Below, piece by piece: positions 36,224 to 44,272 of a stretch of DNA of 61,671 bases. The stretch lies in NCBI GenBank assembly GCA_024402635.1, contig JAKSTJ010000011.1, positions 1 to 61,671 of the forward strand. Direction: 5' to 3'. Positions within the stretch are counted from its first letter, which is position 1, and each line of letters starts with the position of its first letter. Origin of the DNA: Treponema sp. Its GTDB lineage: Bacteria > Spirochaetota > Spirochaetia > Treponematales > Treponemataceae. Position numbers and translations under genes: made by a program. The notes under the pieces are model-generated. The model was not told the DNA's origin. It saw only the letters and a program-made list of their open reading frames with translations, and searched no databases.

Positions 36224-37115
36224 GGCTTTTCCAAATAGAAAATACAAAGATACAATTTTTACAGCGTTGTTTGGTGAAAATAAGGAAAATTTTTTATCCC
36301 TTTATAACGCTCTTAATAACACAAATCTAAAACCTGAAGACACAATCATTCAAAGAAGAATAATTCCACAAACTGTTTATCATACTTATAATAATGATAT
36401 TTCAATGCTCGTTAATAATAAGCTGATTGTGATGATTGAACATCAGTCTACAATCAATGAAAATATCCCTTTTAGATTTTTAGAATACGTGACAAGAATT
36501 TACGAGGGATTAGTAGAAAGTGATGATAGATATAAGAAAAAAATAATTCCTTTACCAAAACCAGAGTTTTATGTATTTTACAATGGATTAGATGATTATC
36601 CAAATAATAAAATATTGTATTTATCTGATGCGTTTAATAAAAATTCAGGCGAGCAGGCTTTAGAATTAAAAGTTTTAGTAAAAAATATTACTTTTTCAAA
36701 TAATAGCAAAAGTGATTTGAAAATAATTGAAGGGTGTACTATATTAAAAGAGTATTGCCAGTTTGTTGAATTAGTCAGAGGCAATGGAAAAGGCAAACGG
36801 AGTTTTAGAAAGGCAATTGATACAGCCATAAAAAATGATATTCTTCGCGATTTTCTGTTAGAAAATTCCAGGGAGGTTATGAATATGTTATGTGCCAGAT
36901 ATAGTTATAGAAAAGAAATGAAAGTTGCCCGCCAGGAAGCAAGAGAAGATGGATTAGAAGAAGGCAGAGCTGAAGGTAGAGTTGAAGGCAGAGAAGAAGG
37001 ACTGATAGAGGGCAGAAGTTCTGTCGCCTTATCAATGAAGTTGGCCGGCGAATCTATTGATAAAATAAAATTGTACACTGGTCTGTCAGAAAAGGAAATT
37101 AATTTATTAAAATAA
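36222..37115 (+). CDS. Rpn-family PD-(D/E)XK nuclease/transposase-like protein
   Basis: 297 residues, same broad family as 1289-2179 but divergent. The core NDISMLVNNKLIVMIEHQST (about 59-78) gives the D...E-x-Q pattern. The C-terminal EGRAEGRVEGREEG repeats (about 245-265) and a final helix are typical. Translation should be repressed on read-through RNA by the hairpin at 36179-36223. It sits between gltX and yqeY, both housekeeping-type genes, consistent with insertion of a mobile or selfish gene. Confidence 0.87.
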   Translation: MAFPNRKYKDTIFTALFGENKENFLSLYNALNNTNLKPEDTIIQRRIIPQTVYHTYNNDISMLVNNKLIVMIEHQSTINENIPFRFLEYVTRIYEGLVESDDRYKKKIIPLPKPEFYVFYNGLDDYPNNKILYLSDAFNKNSGEQALELKVLVKNITFSNNSKSDLKIIEGCTILKEYCQFVELVRGNGKGKRSFRKAIDTAIKNDILRDFLLENSREVMNMLCARYSYRKEMKVARQEAREDGLEEGRAEGRVEGREEGLIEGRSSVALSMKLAGESIDKIKLYTGLSEKEINLLK

Positions 37116-37143
37116 TATTATATATATGAAAATGGGGTATAAA

Positions 37144-37575
37144 ATGGAATACACAATTAAAGCTTTTACAATGGAACGTCTTAAGATTCGTAAAGATGAT
37201 CCTGTTCGTTCAAATATTTTGTTAATGCTTGCAGATGCTGTAAAAAGAGTTGCTGTAATTGATGAACGTCGTACAGAAACAGAAGCAGATTTTAAAAAAG
37301 CTGCATTAAAAATGTATCAGGAAACACAGAATACAATTGCTGAATATAAGAAAGGTGGAGCAGATACTTCTGAACTTGAAGCTGAATTAAAAGTTTTAGA
37401 AGAATTTCTTCCAAAAATGATGTCTGCAGAAGAAATGGAAGCTGCTGCAAAACAGGCAATTGAAGCAATGCCAGAAGCTGACCGTGTTCTTAAAAACATA
37501 ATGCCAAAACTTAAAGAAATCGAAGGTTTTGACATGAAGCAGGCAAAAGCTATTGTTGAAAAGATTCTTGGCTAG
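37144..37575 (+). CDS. GatB/YqeY domain protein
   Basis: 143 residues from the ATG at 37144, preceded by atgggg; the in-frame ATG at 37126 has no Shine-Dalgarno. It matches YqeY, a free-standing relative of the tRNA-binding tail of GatB (MERLKIRKDDPVRSN, LEEFLPKMMSAEEM). Function in tRNA or amidotransferase biology is inferred from fold. The gatC and gatA genes lie at 55.8 kb. Confidence 0.85.
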   Translation: MEYTIKAFTMERLKIRKDDPVRSNILLMLADAVKRVAVIDERRTETEADFKKAALKMYQETQNTIAEYKKGGADTSELEAELKVLEEFLPKMMSAEEMEAAAKQAIEAMPEADRVLKNIMPKLKEIEGFDMKQAKAIVEKILG

Positions 37576-37607
37576 AAGCGTCGTAGGATTTACTATATGA
37601 CAGAATA

Positions 37608-37648
37608 AAAAAGACTTTGTACCAAAAATGGAACAAAGTCTTTTTTTT
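37608..37648 (+). terminator. Terminator after yqeY
   Basis: Stem aaagactttgt (37610-37620) / acaaagtcttt (37633-37643), flanked by A- and T-tracts, so it may work in both directions. Confidence 0.85.
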
Positions 37649-37718
37649 GTTAGAAATAAATAAAAACTAAATCAATATAGTTAATTTATTTGAACACAGT
37701 TGTTGAAAAAACTGAAGA

Positions 37719-38615
37719 TTATTCAGTGATACTTTCAAGAATTTGCAAGTCATCAGTTTTGATGTTTGCTTCCTGTTCATCTCCGCCGTTAAATTGTAAA
37801 TACTTTCGGCTGCCAATAAGAATACTATGATCATTTTCACCATCATCTTCAATAGAATCTGTTTTCATAGGAACAACAATTGATTCATCAAAAATAAATT
37901 TTCCTGATTGGATAGAAATAGTTTTATCTGCTTTAATACCATGTCTGAAATTCTTAAAAGTTACAGTTACAACTTTATCGCTTGTTTTTACTTCTAAAGC
38001 ATTGCAATTAATTGCGGAACCTTCTGTGTTTGTTCCAGAAATTTCGTGTGTTCCTGAACCTTTAATCTGTATATCATCAGCTTTAATTCCATGGAATAAA
38101 GAACTGTTTATTGTTAAATTTCCACTACCACCAAGTTCAACTTTCTTATCACAAGTGATTGCCCCTATTTTTTCGTCAGAAGAACCTGTTACAGAAATTG
38201 AGTTATTTGTTTTTTTACCAGCTTTTATTTCAATCTTTTTTTCGCCATAAATTGCAGGTGCGTTTGTATTTGTAAGGGTTACATTATTGAGATTTAATAC
38301 AGAACCTTTTGTTTTATTAATGATTTGTCCATTAAAAGTTCCTTCTAAATCGTATTCAGGAGCATCAGGTTCTGTTCCATCGGGATTTAATGTGTCTACA
38401 TCAACTTTTGAAATTAAAATTATTTCTTTATCAGATGATTTATAGATTCTGTCTGTGTCACCTTTTGCTGTAATTTTAAAATCACCGATTGTAATTTCTT
38501 TAACTCCATTTGCATAAATCGGATCTTCAGGTTCTGAAGGAACATTATTTACACAAGAAGAAAGGATTGCCATTGTTAAAATAGAGAGTGATAAAAGTTT
38601 GATTAATTTCTTCAT
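37719..38615 (-). CDS. Beta-helix carbohydrate-binding lipoprotein (Cthe_2159-like)
   Basis: 298 residues. Signal peptide with lipobox LSSC (Cys21). The body is a run of short beta-strands with G-x-L-x-I-N, H-G-I-K-A-D and K-x-I-S-I turns (SLFHGIKADDIQIKGSG, FRHGIKADKTISIQSG), typical of the right-handed parallel beta-helix domain described for Cthe_2159, which binds acidic plant polysaccharide. Surface location is inferred. It is a single gene with its own promoter (38638-38666) and Shine-Dalgarno gagg. Confidence 0.8.
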   Translation of the reverse strand: MKKLIKLLSLSILTMAILSSCVNNVPSEPEDPIYANGVKEITIGDFKITAKGDTDRIYKSSDKEIILISKVDVDTLNPDGTEPDAPEYDLEGTFNGQIINKTKGSVLNLNNVTLTNTNAPAIYGEKKIEIKAGKKTNNSISVTGSSDEKIGAITCDKKVELGGSGNLTINSSLFHGIKADDIQIKGSGTHEISGTNTEGSAINCNALEVKTSDKVVTVTFKNFRHGIKADKTISIQSGKFIFDESIVVPMKTDSIEDDGENDHSILIGSRKYLQFNGGDEQEANIKTDDLQILESITE

Positions 38616-38637
38616 ATTATACCTCGCTTATTCGTTT

Positions 38638-38666
38638 ATTATAAATGGAGTTTTTTTATTTGTCAC
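38638..38666 (-). promoter_or_regulatory. Promoter of the beta-helix lipoprotein gene
   Basis: On the minus strand, GTGACA (38666-38661), 17-nt spacer, TATAAT (38643-38638). The leader is about 17-20 nt and contains gagg before the ATG. Confidence 0.7.
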
Positions 38667-38779
38667 GAAATCTTTTTTTGAATAAAACAGGGGACAGTTC
38701 TTTTTTTACCTTTAAAGAATAACTTTTTCATAGTAAAATAGTTATCTATCACATTTTAATTAATTTGGATGTAATTTGT

Positions 38780-40228
38780 ATGGAAAAGAAAGAAAAAGTT
38801 GAAAAATTTCCTAGAATGCCAAAAGTTTGGGAAGCTGTTATTGTACTTGGAATTTTGATTGCCTGTCTTGCGGTTGGAATTATTGTTTATCATGTAGATC
38901 CTCATGTTCCAATGCTTTTAGGTGTTGCTGCTGCGGCAATTATGGCAAAAATTTTAGGATATCATTGGGAACAGATTGAAAGTTTTATGATAAAAGGTAT
39001 TTCAAAAGCTATGCAATCTATTATTATTCTTGTAATTATTGGTGTTTTGATTGGTGTATGGTTAAATGCCGGTGTTGTTCCTTCAATGATTTATTATGGT
39101 CTTAAAATTCTTAAACCTGAAATTTTCTTTGTTGCTACAGTGTTGATTTGTTCTATTACAGCTCTTGCAACTGGTACTTCCTGGGGAACAATGGGAACTA
39201 TGGGTGTTGCATTAATGGGAATTGGTTTTGGACTTGGATTAAATCCTGCTATTACAGCTGGTGCAATTATTTCTGGTTCATATTTTGGTGATAAAATGTC
39301 TCCTCTTTCAGATACAACAAATCTTGCTCCTGCAATGTCTGGAACTGATATTATGAGTCACATTAAATTTATGATTTTACCAACTGTAATTGTTTACGTA
39401 ATAACACTTGTTTTCTTTGGAATTATTGGTTTTGTTATGTCTACTGGTGGTGATGCAGATGTAAGTAAAGTTAATGAACTTCAGGACTCTCTTTCTTCAA
39501 TGTTTAACATTAATCCGGTTTTACTTTTACCTCCAGTTATTGTAATTGTTGCAGTTGCTCTTAAAGTTCCTGCAATCCCTGGAATTACAATTGGTATTGT
39601 ATGCGGTGTAATTGTTGGTATGATTTTCCAGCCTGGTTGTTCCTTTGGTTCTTTCTTTGAATGTGGAATGAATGGTTTTAGCTGCGAATCTGGAATCTCT
39701 GAAATTGATGAACTTTTGAATAAAGGTGGGTTAATGAATATGACCTTCTCAATTTCAATGACAATTATTGCTATGATGTTTGGTGGAATTATGGAAGAAA
39801 CTCATCAGCTGGAAGTTATTGTTAATAAACTTAAGAAAATTGTTAAATCTCCAGCTGGTCTTGTTACTCTTACTGAAGTTACATCTGTTGTTTCAAATGC
39901 AACAATGCCTGAACAGTATATTTCTCTTGTTGTTCCTGGTCGTATGTATTCGGAAGAATATAAGAAAATGGGATTACATCCAACAACACTTTCAAATGCA
40001 TTGGAAAGTTCTGGAACTGTAACTAGTGCTTTGATTCCATGGAATACTTGTGGCGTATTTATTACATCAACTTTAGGAATTTCAGCTGCTCAATATGCTC
40101 CATGGGCTGTCTTTAACTGGATAATGCCAATAGCTTGTATAATTCTTGCTTTCCTTGGAATTACAGTTGCTGATAAAGATGGTGTGCGCCTTTTAAAAAA
40201 GAAGAGACTTGCTAAGAAATCTGCTTAG
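38780..40228 (+). CDS. NhaC-family Na+/H+ antiporter
   Basis: 482 residues from the ATG at 38780 (an in-frame TTG at 38765 is less likely). About eleven to twelve membrane segments. The conserved TALATGTSWGTMGTMGVALMG stretch and GSYFGDKMSPLSDTTNLA motif identify the NhaC family, which exchanges sodium for protons or, in some members, lactate/malate. The aldolase gene follows after 133 bp of very AT-rich sequence. Confidence 0.88.
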   Translation: MEKKEKVEKFPRMPKVWEAVIVLGILIACLAVGIIVYHVDPHVPMLLGVAAAAIMAKILGYHWEQIESFMIKGISKAMQSIIILVIIGVLIGVWLNAGVVPSMIYYGLKILKPEIFFVATVLICSITALATGTSWGTMGTMGVALMGIGFGLGLNPAITAGAIISGSYFGDKMSPLSDTTNLAPAMSGTDIMSHIKFMILPTVIVYVITLVFFGIIGFVMSTGGDADVSKVNELQDSLSSMFNINPVLLLPPVIVIVAVALKVPAIPGITIGIVCGVIVGMIFQPGCSFGSFFECGMNGFSCESGISEIDELLNKGGLMNMTFSISMTIIAMMFGGIMEETHQLEVIVNKLKKIVKSPAGLVTLTEVTSVVSNATMPEQYISLVVPGRMYSEEYKKMGLHPTTLSNALESSGTVTSALIPWNTCGVFITSTLGISAAQYAPWAVFNWIMPIACIILAFLGITVADKDGVRLLKKKRLAKKSA

Positions 40229-40361
40229 TTTTATTTATATTAAAAAAATTAAAAATAATTAAAAAATAAGAGAAAACTACTATAATTTTTTTAGCAAAAG
40301 CTATATATTTTCTATTAAATAAAAAAATACTAAACAAAAGTTAGGAGCAAAGGAGAATAAA

Positions 40362-41336
40362 ATGAAAGAATTATCAGATATGATGAGTTTCCGTCCTAGC
40401 GTTAAAGTTGTTGACGCTACTTTAAGAGATGGTGGACTTGTTAACGACTTTTATTTCCCAGAAGGTTTTGAAAAAGCACTTTATGAAGCAAATCTTAAAG
40501 CTGGTGTAGATATCATGGAATTTGGTTATAAAGCCGACAAAGATTTGTTTGATGTTGATAAATTTGGTCCATGTAAATTCTGTGATGATGATTTTATTCG
40601 CAGCATTGTTGGTGAAAATAACACAGATTTGAAAATTGCTGCAATGGCTGATGTTGGTCGTTGTAATTATAAACGTGATATTATTGAAAAAGCTGAAAGC
40701 CCAATTGATATTATCCGTGTTGCAACTTATTTAAATCAGATTCCTGCTGCAATCGATGTAATCGAAGATTGTACAAAAAAAGGTTATCAGACAAGTTGTA
40801 ATATTATGGCTCTTTCAACAGGTCAGGAAAGTGATATTAAAGTTGCTTTAGATCTTCTTGGAAAATCACCAGTTGATATTCTTTACATTGTAGACAGCTA
40901 CGGTGCAATTTATCCTGAAGAAATGGCACGGGTATGTGACATGTTTGGCGAATTTGCTGCTAAATACAATAAAAAAATTGGTATTCATGCTCACGATAAC
41001 CAGAAACTTGCTTTTGCTAATACAATCGAATGTGTTGGTGATGGTGTAGATTATCTTGATGCAACATACATGTCTATGGGTCGTGGTGCTGGAAACTGTG
41101 CAATGGAATCTTTACTTGGATTCTTAACAAATCCTAAATACAACATTTATCCTGTAATTAAATTCATTGAAGAATATATGAAACCAATGAAAGAAAAAGG
41201 TGTTGTTTGGGGATATGATTTACAGTATCTTTTGACTGGTGTTATGAATCAACATCCTAGAACCGCAATTGCATTTACTAAAGAAAAGAGAAAAGATTAT
41301 ACAAACTTCTATAAAGAAATTACTTCTCAGGAATAA
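40362..41336 (+). CDS. HMGL-like aldolase (DmpG/4-hydroxy-2-oxovalerate aldolase type)
   Basis: 324 residues forming one TIM barrel. The N-terminal VVDATLRDGG carries the Asp-metal/Arg pair and GIHAHDNQKLAFAN the two metal-binding His residues. It lacks the DmpG C-terminal communication domain and no aldehyde dehydrogenase partner is adjacent. It matches the group called aldolase catalytic domain-containing protein; substrate unknown. Strong Shine-Dalgarno aaaggag. Confidence 0.82.
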   Translation: MKELSDMMSFRPSVKVVDATLRDGGLVNDFYFPEGFEKALYEANLKAGVDIMEFGYKADKDLFDVDKFGPCKFCDDDFIRSIVGENNTDLKIAAMADVGRCNYKRDIIEKAESPIDIIRVATYLNQIPAAIDVIEDCTKKGYQTSCNIMALSTGQESDIKVALDLLGKSPVDILYIVDSYGAIYPEEMARVCDMFGEFAAKYNKKIGIHAHDNQKLAFANTIECVGDGVDYLDATYMSMGRGAGNCAMESLLGFLTNPKYNIYPVIKFIEEYMKPMKEKGVVWGYDLQYLLTGVMNQHPRTAIAFTKEKRKDYTNFYKEITSQE

Positions 41337-41356
41337 TTTAATTAGATAAAAATAAG

Positions 41357-41390
41357 AAAACTTCAGGTCGTTAGGTCTGAAGTTTTTTTT
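41357..41390 (+). terminator. Terminator of the aldolase gene
   Basis: Stem aaaacttcag (41357-41366) / ctgaagtttt (41377-41386), with a 10-nt loop, followed by T. Confidence 0.85.
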
Positions 41391-41427
41391 GCTCTGTCCC
41401 TTTTGTCATATCTGATTTATTTTTGAT

Positions 41428-41456
41428 TTCACACAGTTTCTTTTTTCTTGTATAAT
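41428..41456 (+). promoter_or_regulatory. Promoter of the VTT gene, leaderless geometry
   Basis: TTCACA (41428-41433), 17 nt, consensus TATAAT (41451-41456), then 7 nt to the ATG at 41464. No Shine-Dalgarno. Confidence 0.75.
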
Positions 41457-41463
41457 AAAATCT

Positions 41464-42282
41464 ATGAAAAAGAAAACCATTACATCAATCATCACTGGAA
41501 TTGTTATAATTTCAATATTTATAGCAACAATTATGTTTTTTAAAGACAGAATGTATTTGTTTAAAGATGTAAATGCCTTTAAAGAATATGTACTCGGGTT
41601 TGGAAACTGGAGCGTTCCTGTATTTTTGCTTTTACAAGTTTTACAGGTTGTTGTATTTTTTATTCCTGGAGAATTGGTTCAGATTGCTGCCGGATACATT
41701 TTTGGTCCTTGGTGGGGATTTGTTCTTTGTATTGTAGGAAGTGCAATTGGTGGAATTATAAACTTTATAATTGGTATGATTTTAGGTCGTCCTTTTGTAG
41801 AAAAACTTATGAGCAAAAAGGATAACTGGATTATAGAAAAACTTACCGCTATTAATGAAGGAAAAAATCATAAGAAAAGATTATATGGAGCAATTTTTCT
41901 TTTCTATTTGATTCCTGGTATTCCAAAAGATGTTTTAGGATATATTTGTGGAATTACAAGTGCTAAGTTTATCTGGTATTTTGTTCTATCAAATCTTGCC
42001 AGAGTTCCTGCAATGCTTCTTTCTACAATTTTTGGTAATGAAATCAGTAATGCAAACTGGCCTTTACTTATAATTATTGCTGTTGTTGTAGCGATTATTT
42101 GTGTATTAAGTTTCTTCTATGTAAAAAAACTAAAGGCAAAAACAATTGATAAAAAAGAAACTGTAGAAAAGAAAGACGAAACTGTTAAACAGGATGATGA
42201 ACCAGCAGAAAAGAAAGATGAAGTTGTGATACAGAAAGACGAGACGGTAGAAGAGAAAGATGAGACTTCCGTTGAAGAATAA
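41464..42282 (+). CDS. TVP38/TMEM64 (VTT/DedA-like) membrane protein with charged repeat tail
   Basis: 272 residues. Membrane segments at about 7-27, 44-75, 82-105, 140-165, 170-190 and 200-222 and the GPWWGFVLCIVGSAIGG glycine-rich stretch match the VTT family, whose members act in lipid scrambling/transport. The last 50 residues are a charged low-complexity tail built on K-K-D-E-T-V units, predicted cytoplasmic. It should be translated from a leaderless mRNA. Confidence 0.85.
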   Translation: MKKKTITSIITGIVIISIFIATIMFFKDRMYLFKDVNAFKEYVLGFGNWSVPVFLLLQVLQVVVFFIPGELVQIAAGYIFGPWWGFVLCIVGSAIGGIINFIIGMILGRPFVEKLMSKKDNWIIEKLTAINEGKNHKKRLYGAIFLFYLIPGIPKDVLGYICGITSAKFIWYFVLSNLARVPAMLLSTIFGNEISNANWPLLIIIAVVVAIICVLSFFYVKKLKAKTIDKKETVEKKDETVKQDDEPAEKKDEVVIQKDETVEEKDETSVEE

Positions 42283-42297
42283 AATTTATAGTTAAAC

Positions 42298-42351
42298 AAA
42301 AAAGGTTGTTCCTTGGAATTTTTTGTTTCTAAAGAACAACCTTTTTTTTAT
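42298..42351. terminator. Bidirectional terminator between VTT gene and fabV
   Basis: Stem aaaggttgttc / gaacaaccttt (about 42301-42311 / 42334-42344) with A- and T-tracts on both flanks, shared by convergent genes. Confidence 0.85.
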
Positions 42352-42364
42352 TTAATTAATATTA

Positions 42365-43576
42365 TTAGATGCAATCAAAGCGTTCAACTTCTTTGTCGTA
42401 ATCAATACCTTCAATATCAAAACCGCTTGTTGCAAGGAAATCATGACGGTATCCAACAAAATCACCAAGTTCTGCAATATTTTCTGCTGTAACCTGTGGC
42501 ATGATTTTGTCAACTTCAGCCTGAACTTTAGGATCCATTTCCCAGTCATCAATTCTGATTCTGTTTTCTGAATCAACTGGTACTGCTGCATCACCATTTT
42601 CATTTTTAATGTAAAGTCTTTCAGCAAAAAGACGGTTAATCTGTTCAATACAACCTTCGTGAGATCCCTGAGCTTTCATTACCTTGAATAAAACTGAAAG
42701 ATACAATGGAATGATTGGGATTACAGCTGATGAACGAGTAACAAGTCCTTTATTTACTGAAACAAATGCCTGTCCACCCATTTCGCTAAGAGTGTTACGA
42801 ATAGTTTCTGCTCTAGCTTCAAGATCAACTTTTGCCATACCAATTGTTCCTGTTCTATAAATAGCCTGTGAAACTTCTGGTCCAATATATGAATAGGCAA
42901 CTGTCATACAACCTTGATTAAGAACGTCTGCCTTTTTAAGCTGATTAATCCAGCGTTCCCAGTCTTCACCGCCCATTACTTTTACAGTATTTGCGATTTC
43001 TTCTTCAGTTGCAGCTGTTGCTGTAATTTCTTTCATTTCTCCAGTCATTGTATCAAAAGTTACACCAGAAAAATCTTTTCCAATTGGTTTAATTACTGAT
43101 TTATATAAAACTTTTGTATCTGGATCTGTACGAACTGGGCTTGCAAGAGAGTAAACTACAAGGTCAAACTTCATGTTGTTTTCTTTTGCTTTATTAATTA
43201 CTTCAGCTTTTATTTCATCAGAAAAAGCGTCTCCATCGATTGTGTATGAAAATAAACCTGCTTTTTTTGCTTCTGCATCAAATGCAAGATTATTGTACCA
43301 TCCTGGAGTTCCGAATTTCTTTTCTGTACCAGCTTTTTCGAATGATACACCGATTGTTGCTGCATCGTAAGCAAATGCTGCAGAAATTCTACTTGCAAGA
43401 CCATAACCGTTGGAACATCCAAGTACAAGTACATTTTTAACAGGACGATGTGTTCCTGAAAGTTTAGCAGCTTTTTCTTTCTGCTGTTTTGTATATTCAA
43501 TCTGGTCAAGAACTGCTTTCTTACATCCCTGAGGATGTGCGTTTAAACAAATATTGCTTCTTACCATTGGTGTCAT
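42365..43576 (-). CDS. fabV: Trans-2-enoyl-ACP/CoA reductase (FabV/Ter)
   Basis: 403 residues. It reduces enoyl-ACP or crotonyl-CoA with NADH. The nucleotide-binding VLGCSNGYGLASRISAAF and the catalytic Tyr240-x8-Lys249 (QAIYRTGTIGMAK) are present. The sequence closely follows T. denticola Ter as I recall it. Strong aggagg precedes the ATG. It is the last gene of the fab cluster, 188 bp after fabZ, with the tandem repeats at 43628-43791 in between, so read-through from fabZ must pass several hairpins. No FabI or FabK is in the window. Confidence 0.95.
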   Translation of the reverse strand: MTPMVRSNICLNAHPQGCKKAVLDQIEYTKQQKEKAAKLSGTHRPVKNVLVLGCSNGYGLASRISAAFAYDAATIGVSFEKAGTEKKFGTPGWYNNLAFDAEAKKAGLFSYTIDGDAFSDEIKAEVINKAKENNMKFDLVVYSLASPVRTDPDTKVLYKSVIKPIGKDFSGVTFDTMTGEMKEITATAATEEEIANTVKVMGGEDWERWINQLKKADVLNQGCMTVAYSYIGPEVSQAIYRTGTIGMAKVDLEARAETIRNTLSEMGGQAFVSVNKGLVTRSSAVIPIIPLYLSVLFKVMKAQGSHEGCIEQINRLFAERLYIKNENGDAAVPVDSENRIRIDDWEMDPKVQAEVDKIMPQVTAENIAELGDFVGYRHDFLATSGFDIEGIDYDKEVERFDCI

Positions 43577-43627
43577 AATGTTATTCCTCCTGAAAAAGAT
43601 TTTCAGATTTTTAAATTGTTTTTATTT

Positions 43628-43791
43628 TTAGTTGGCTTTGCCAACTAAACCCATGCGTCGCTTTGCTCCGCTTTGTGCATGGAAATTTATTTAACTTAGT
43701 TGGCTTTGCCAACTAAACACATGCGTCGCTTTGCTCCGCTTTGTGTATGGAAATTTATTTATCATTAGTTGGCTTTGCCAACTAAACACAT
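43628..43791. repeat. 68-69-bp tandem palindromic repeat, third copy inside fabZ
   Basis: Two full copies (43628-43695 and 43696-43764) and a partial third (43765-43791). Each begins with the perfect hairpin ttagttggc-ttt-gccaactaa, then a catgcgtcgctttgctccgc segment and ends atggaaatttattt. The third copy's hairpin codes for the last residues and the stop of FabZ. The string aataaatttccat followed by a gc-atgc end also occurs at 21.78-21.88 kb, suggesting one dispersed family. Confidence 0.85.
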
Positions 43792-44196
43792 CCATTCGGC
43801 TTCGGCAGCGAGGGTGTCGCCTACGTATGCTTTTCCTGACTGTTTAATCATCTGTTTAGAAACACGTAAGTTTGTAATTTCCATTCTAACTTTATCGTTT
43901 GGTCTTACCTGATTACGGAATTTAACTTTATCTACAGTTGCAAGGAAAAACAAACTTCCTTCTTCAAATGTTTTCTGGTAACTTAATGCTGCACCACCAG
44001 CCTGTGCCATTGTTTCTACAAGAATAACGCCTGGTACAACTGGATATTCAGGAAAGTGACCTTTAAAGAAGAATTCATCTTCTGTGAATATATGTTCACT
44101 TACAGAACCATTTTCATCTGCAGAAATAATTTCGTCTACAAAGAGAAAAGGTTTTCTGTGTGGTAATAAACTTTCAATATCTTTTGTAACATTCAT
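43765..44196 (-). CDS. fabZ: 3-hydroxyacyl-ACP dehydratase
   Basis: 143 residues, normal size. Hot-dog dehydratase with catalytic His47 (GHFPEYPVVPG) and Glu61 (VETMAQAGG). The C-terminus reads MCLVGKAN: the last six codons and the stop coincide exactly with the palindrome of the tandem repeat at 43765-43785, so a repeat has replaced the native end. It follows fabF with a 76-bp gap containing a terminator-like hairpin. Shine-Dalgarno aaggag. Confidence 0.93.
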   Translation of the reverse strand: MNVTKDIESLLPHRKPFLFVDEIISADENGSVSEHIFTEDEFFFKGHFPEYPVVPGVILVETMAQAGGAALSYQKTFEEGSLFFLATVDKVKFRNQVRPNDKVRMEITNLRVSKQMIKQSGKAYVGDTLAAEAEWMCLVGKAN

Positions 44197-44206
44197 AATT
44201 GCTCCT

Positions 44207-44260
44207 TAAAAAAATAAATGAACTTGATTCGATATCTTTTCAGGATTTCAAATCAAGTTC
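44207..44260 (-). terminator. Terminator-like hairpin between fabF and fabZ
   Basis: On the minus strand, gaacttgatt (44260-44251) pairs with aatcaagttc (44229-44220) over 10 bp. It is followed by atttattttttt and only then the fabZ Shine-Dalgarno. It may attenuate expression of fabZ and fabV. Confidence 0.55.
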
Positions 44261-44272
44261 TGTCTGAAAGAA

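Noticed and set aside
43628..43791. CRISPR array suggested by 68-bp spacing
   Set aside because: The units are nearly identical along their full length with no variable spacers, and no cas gene is present.
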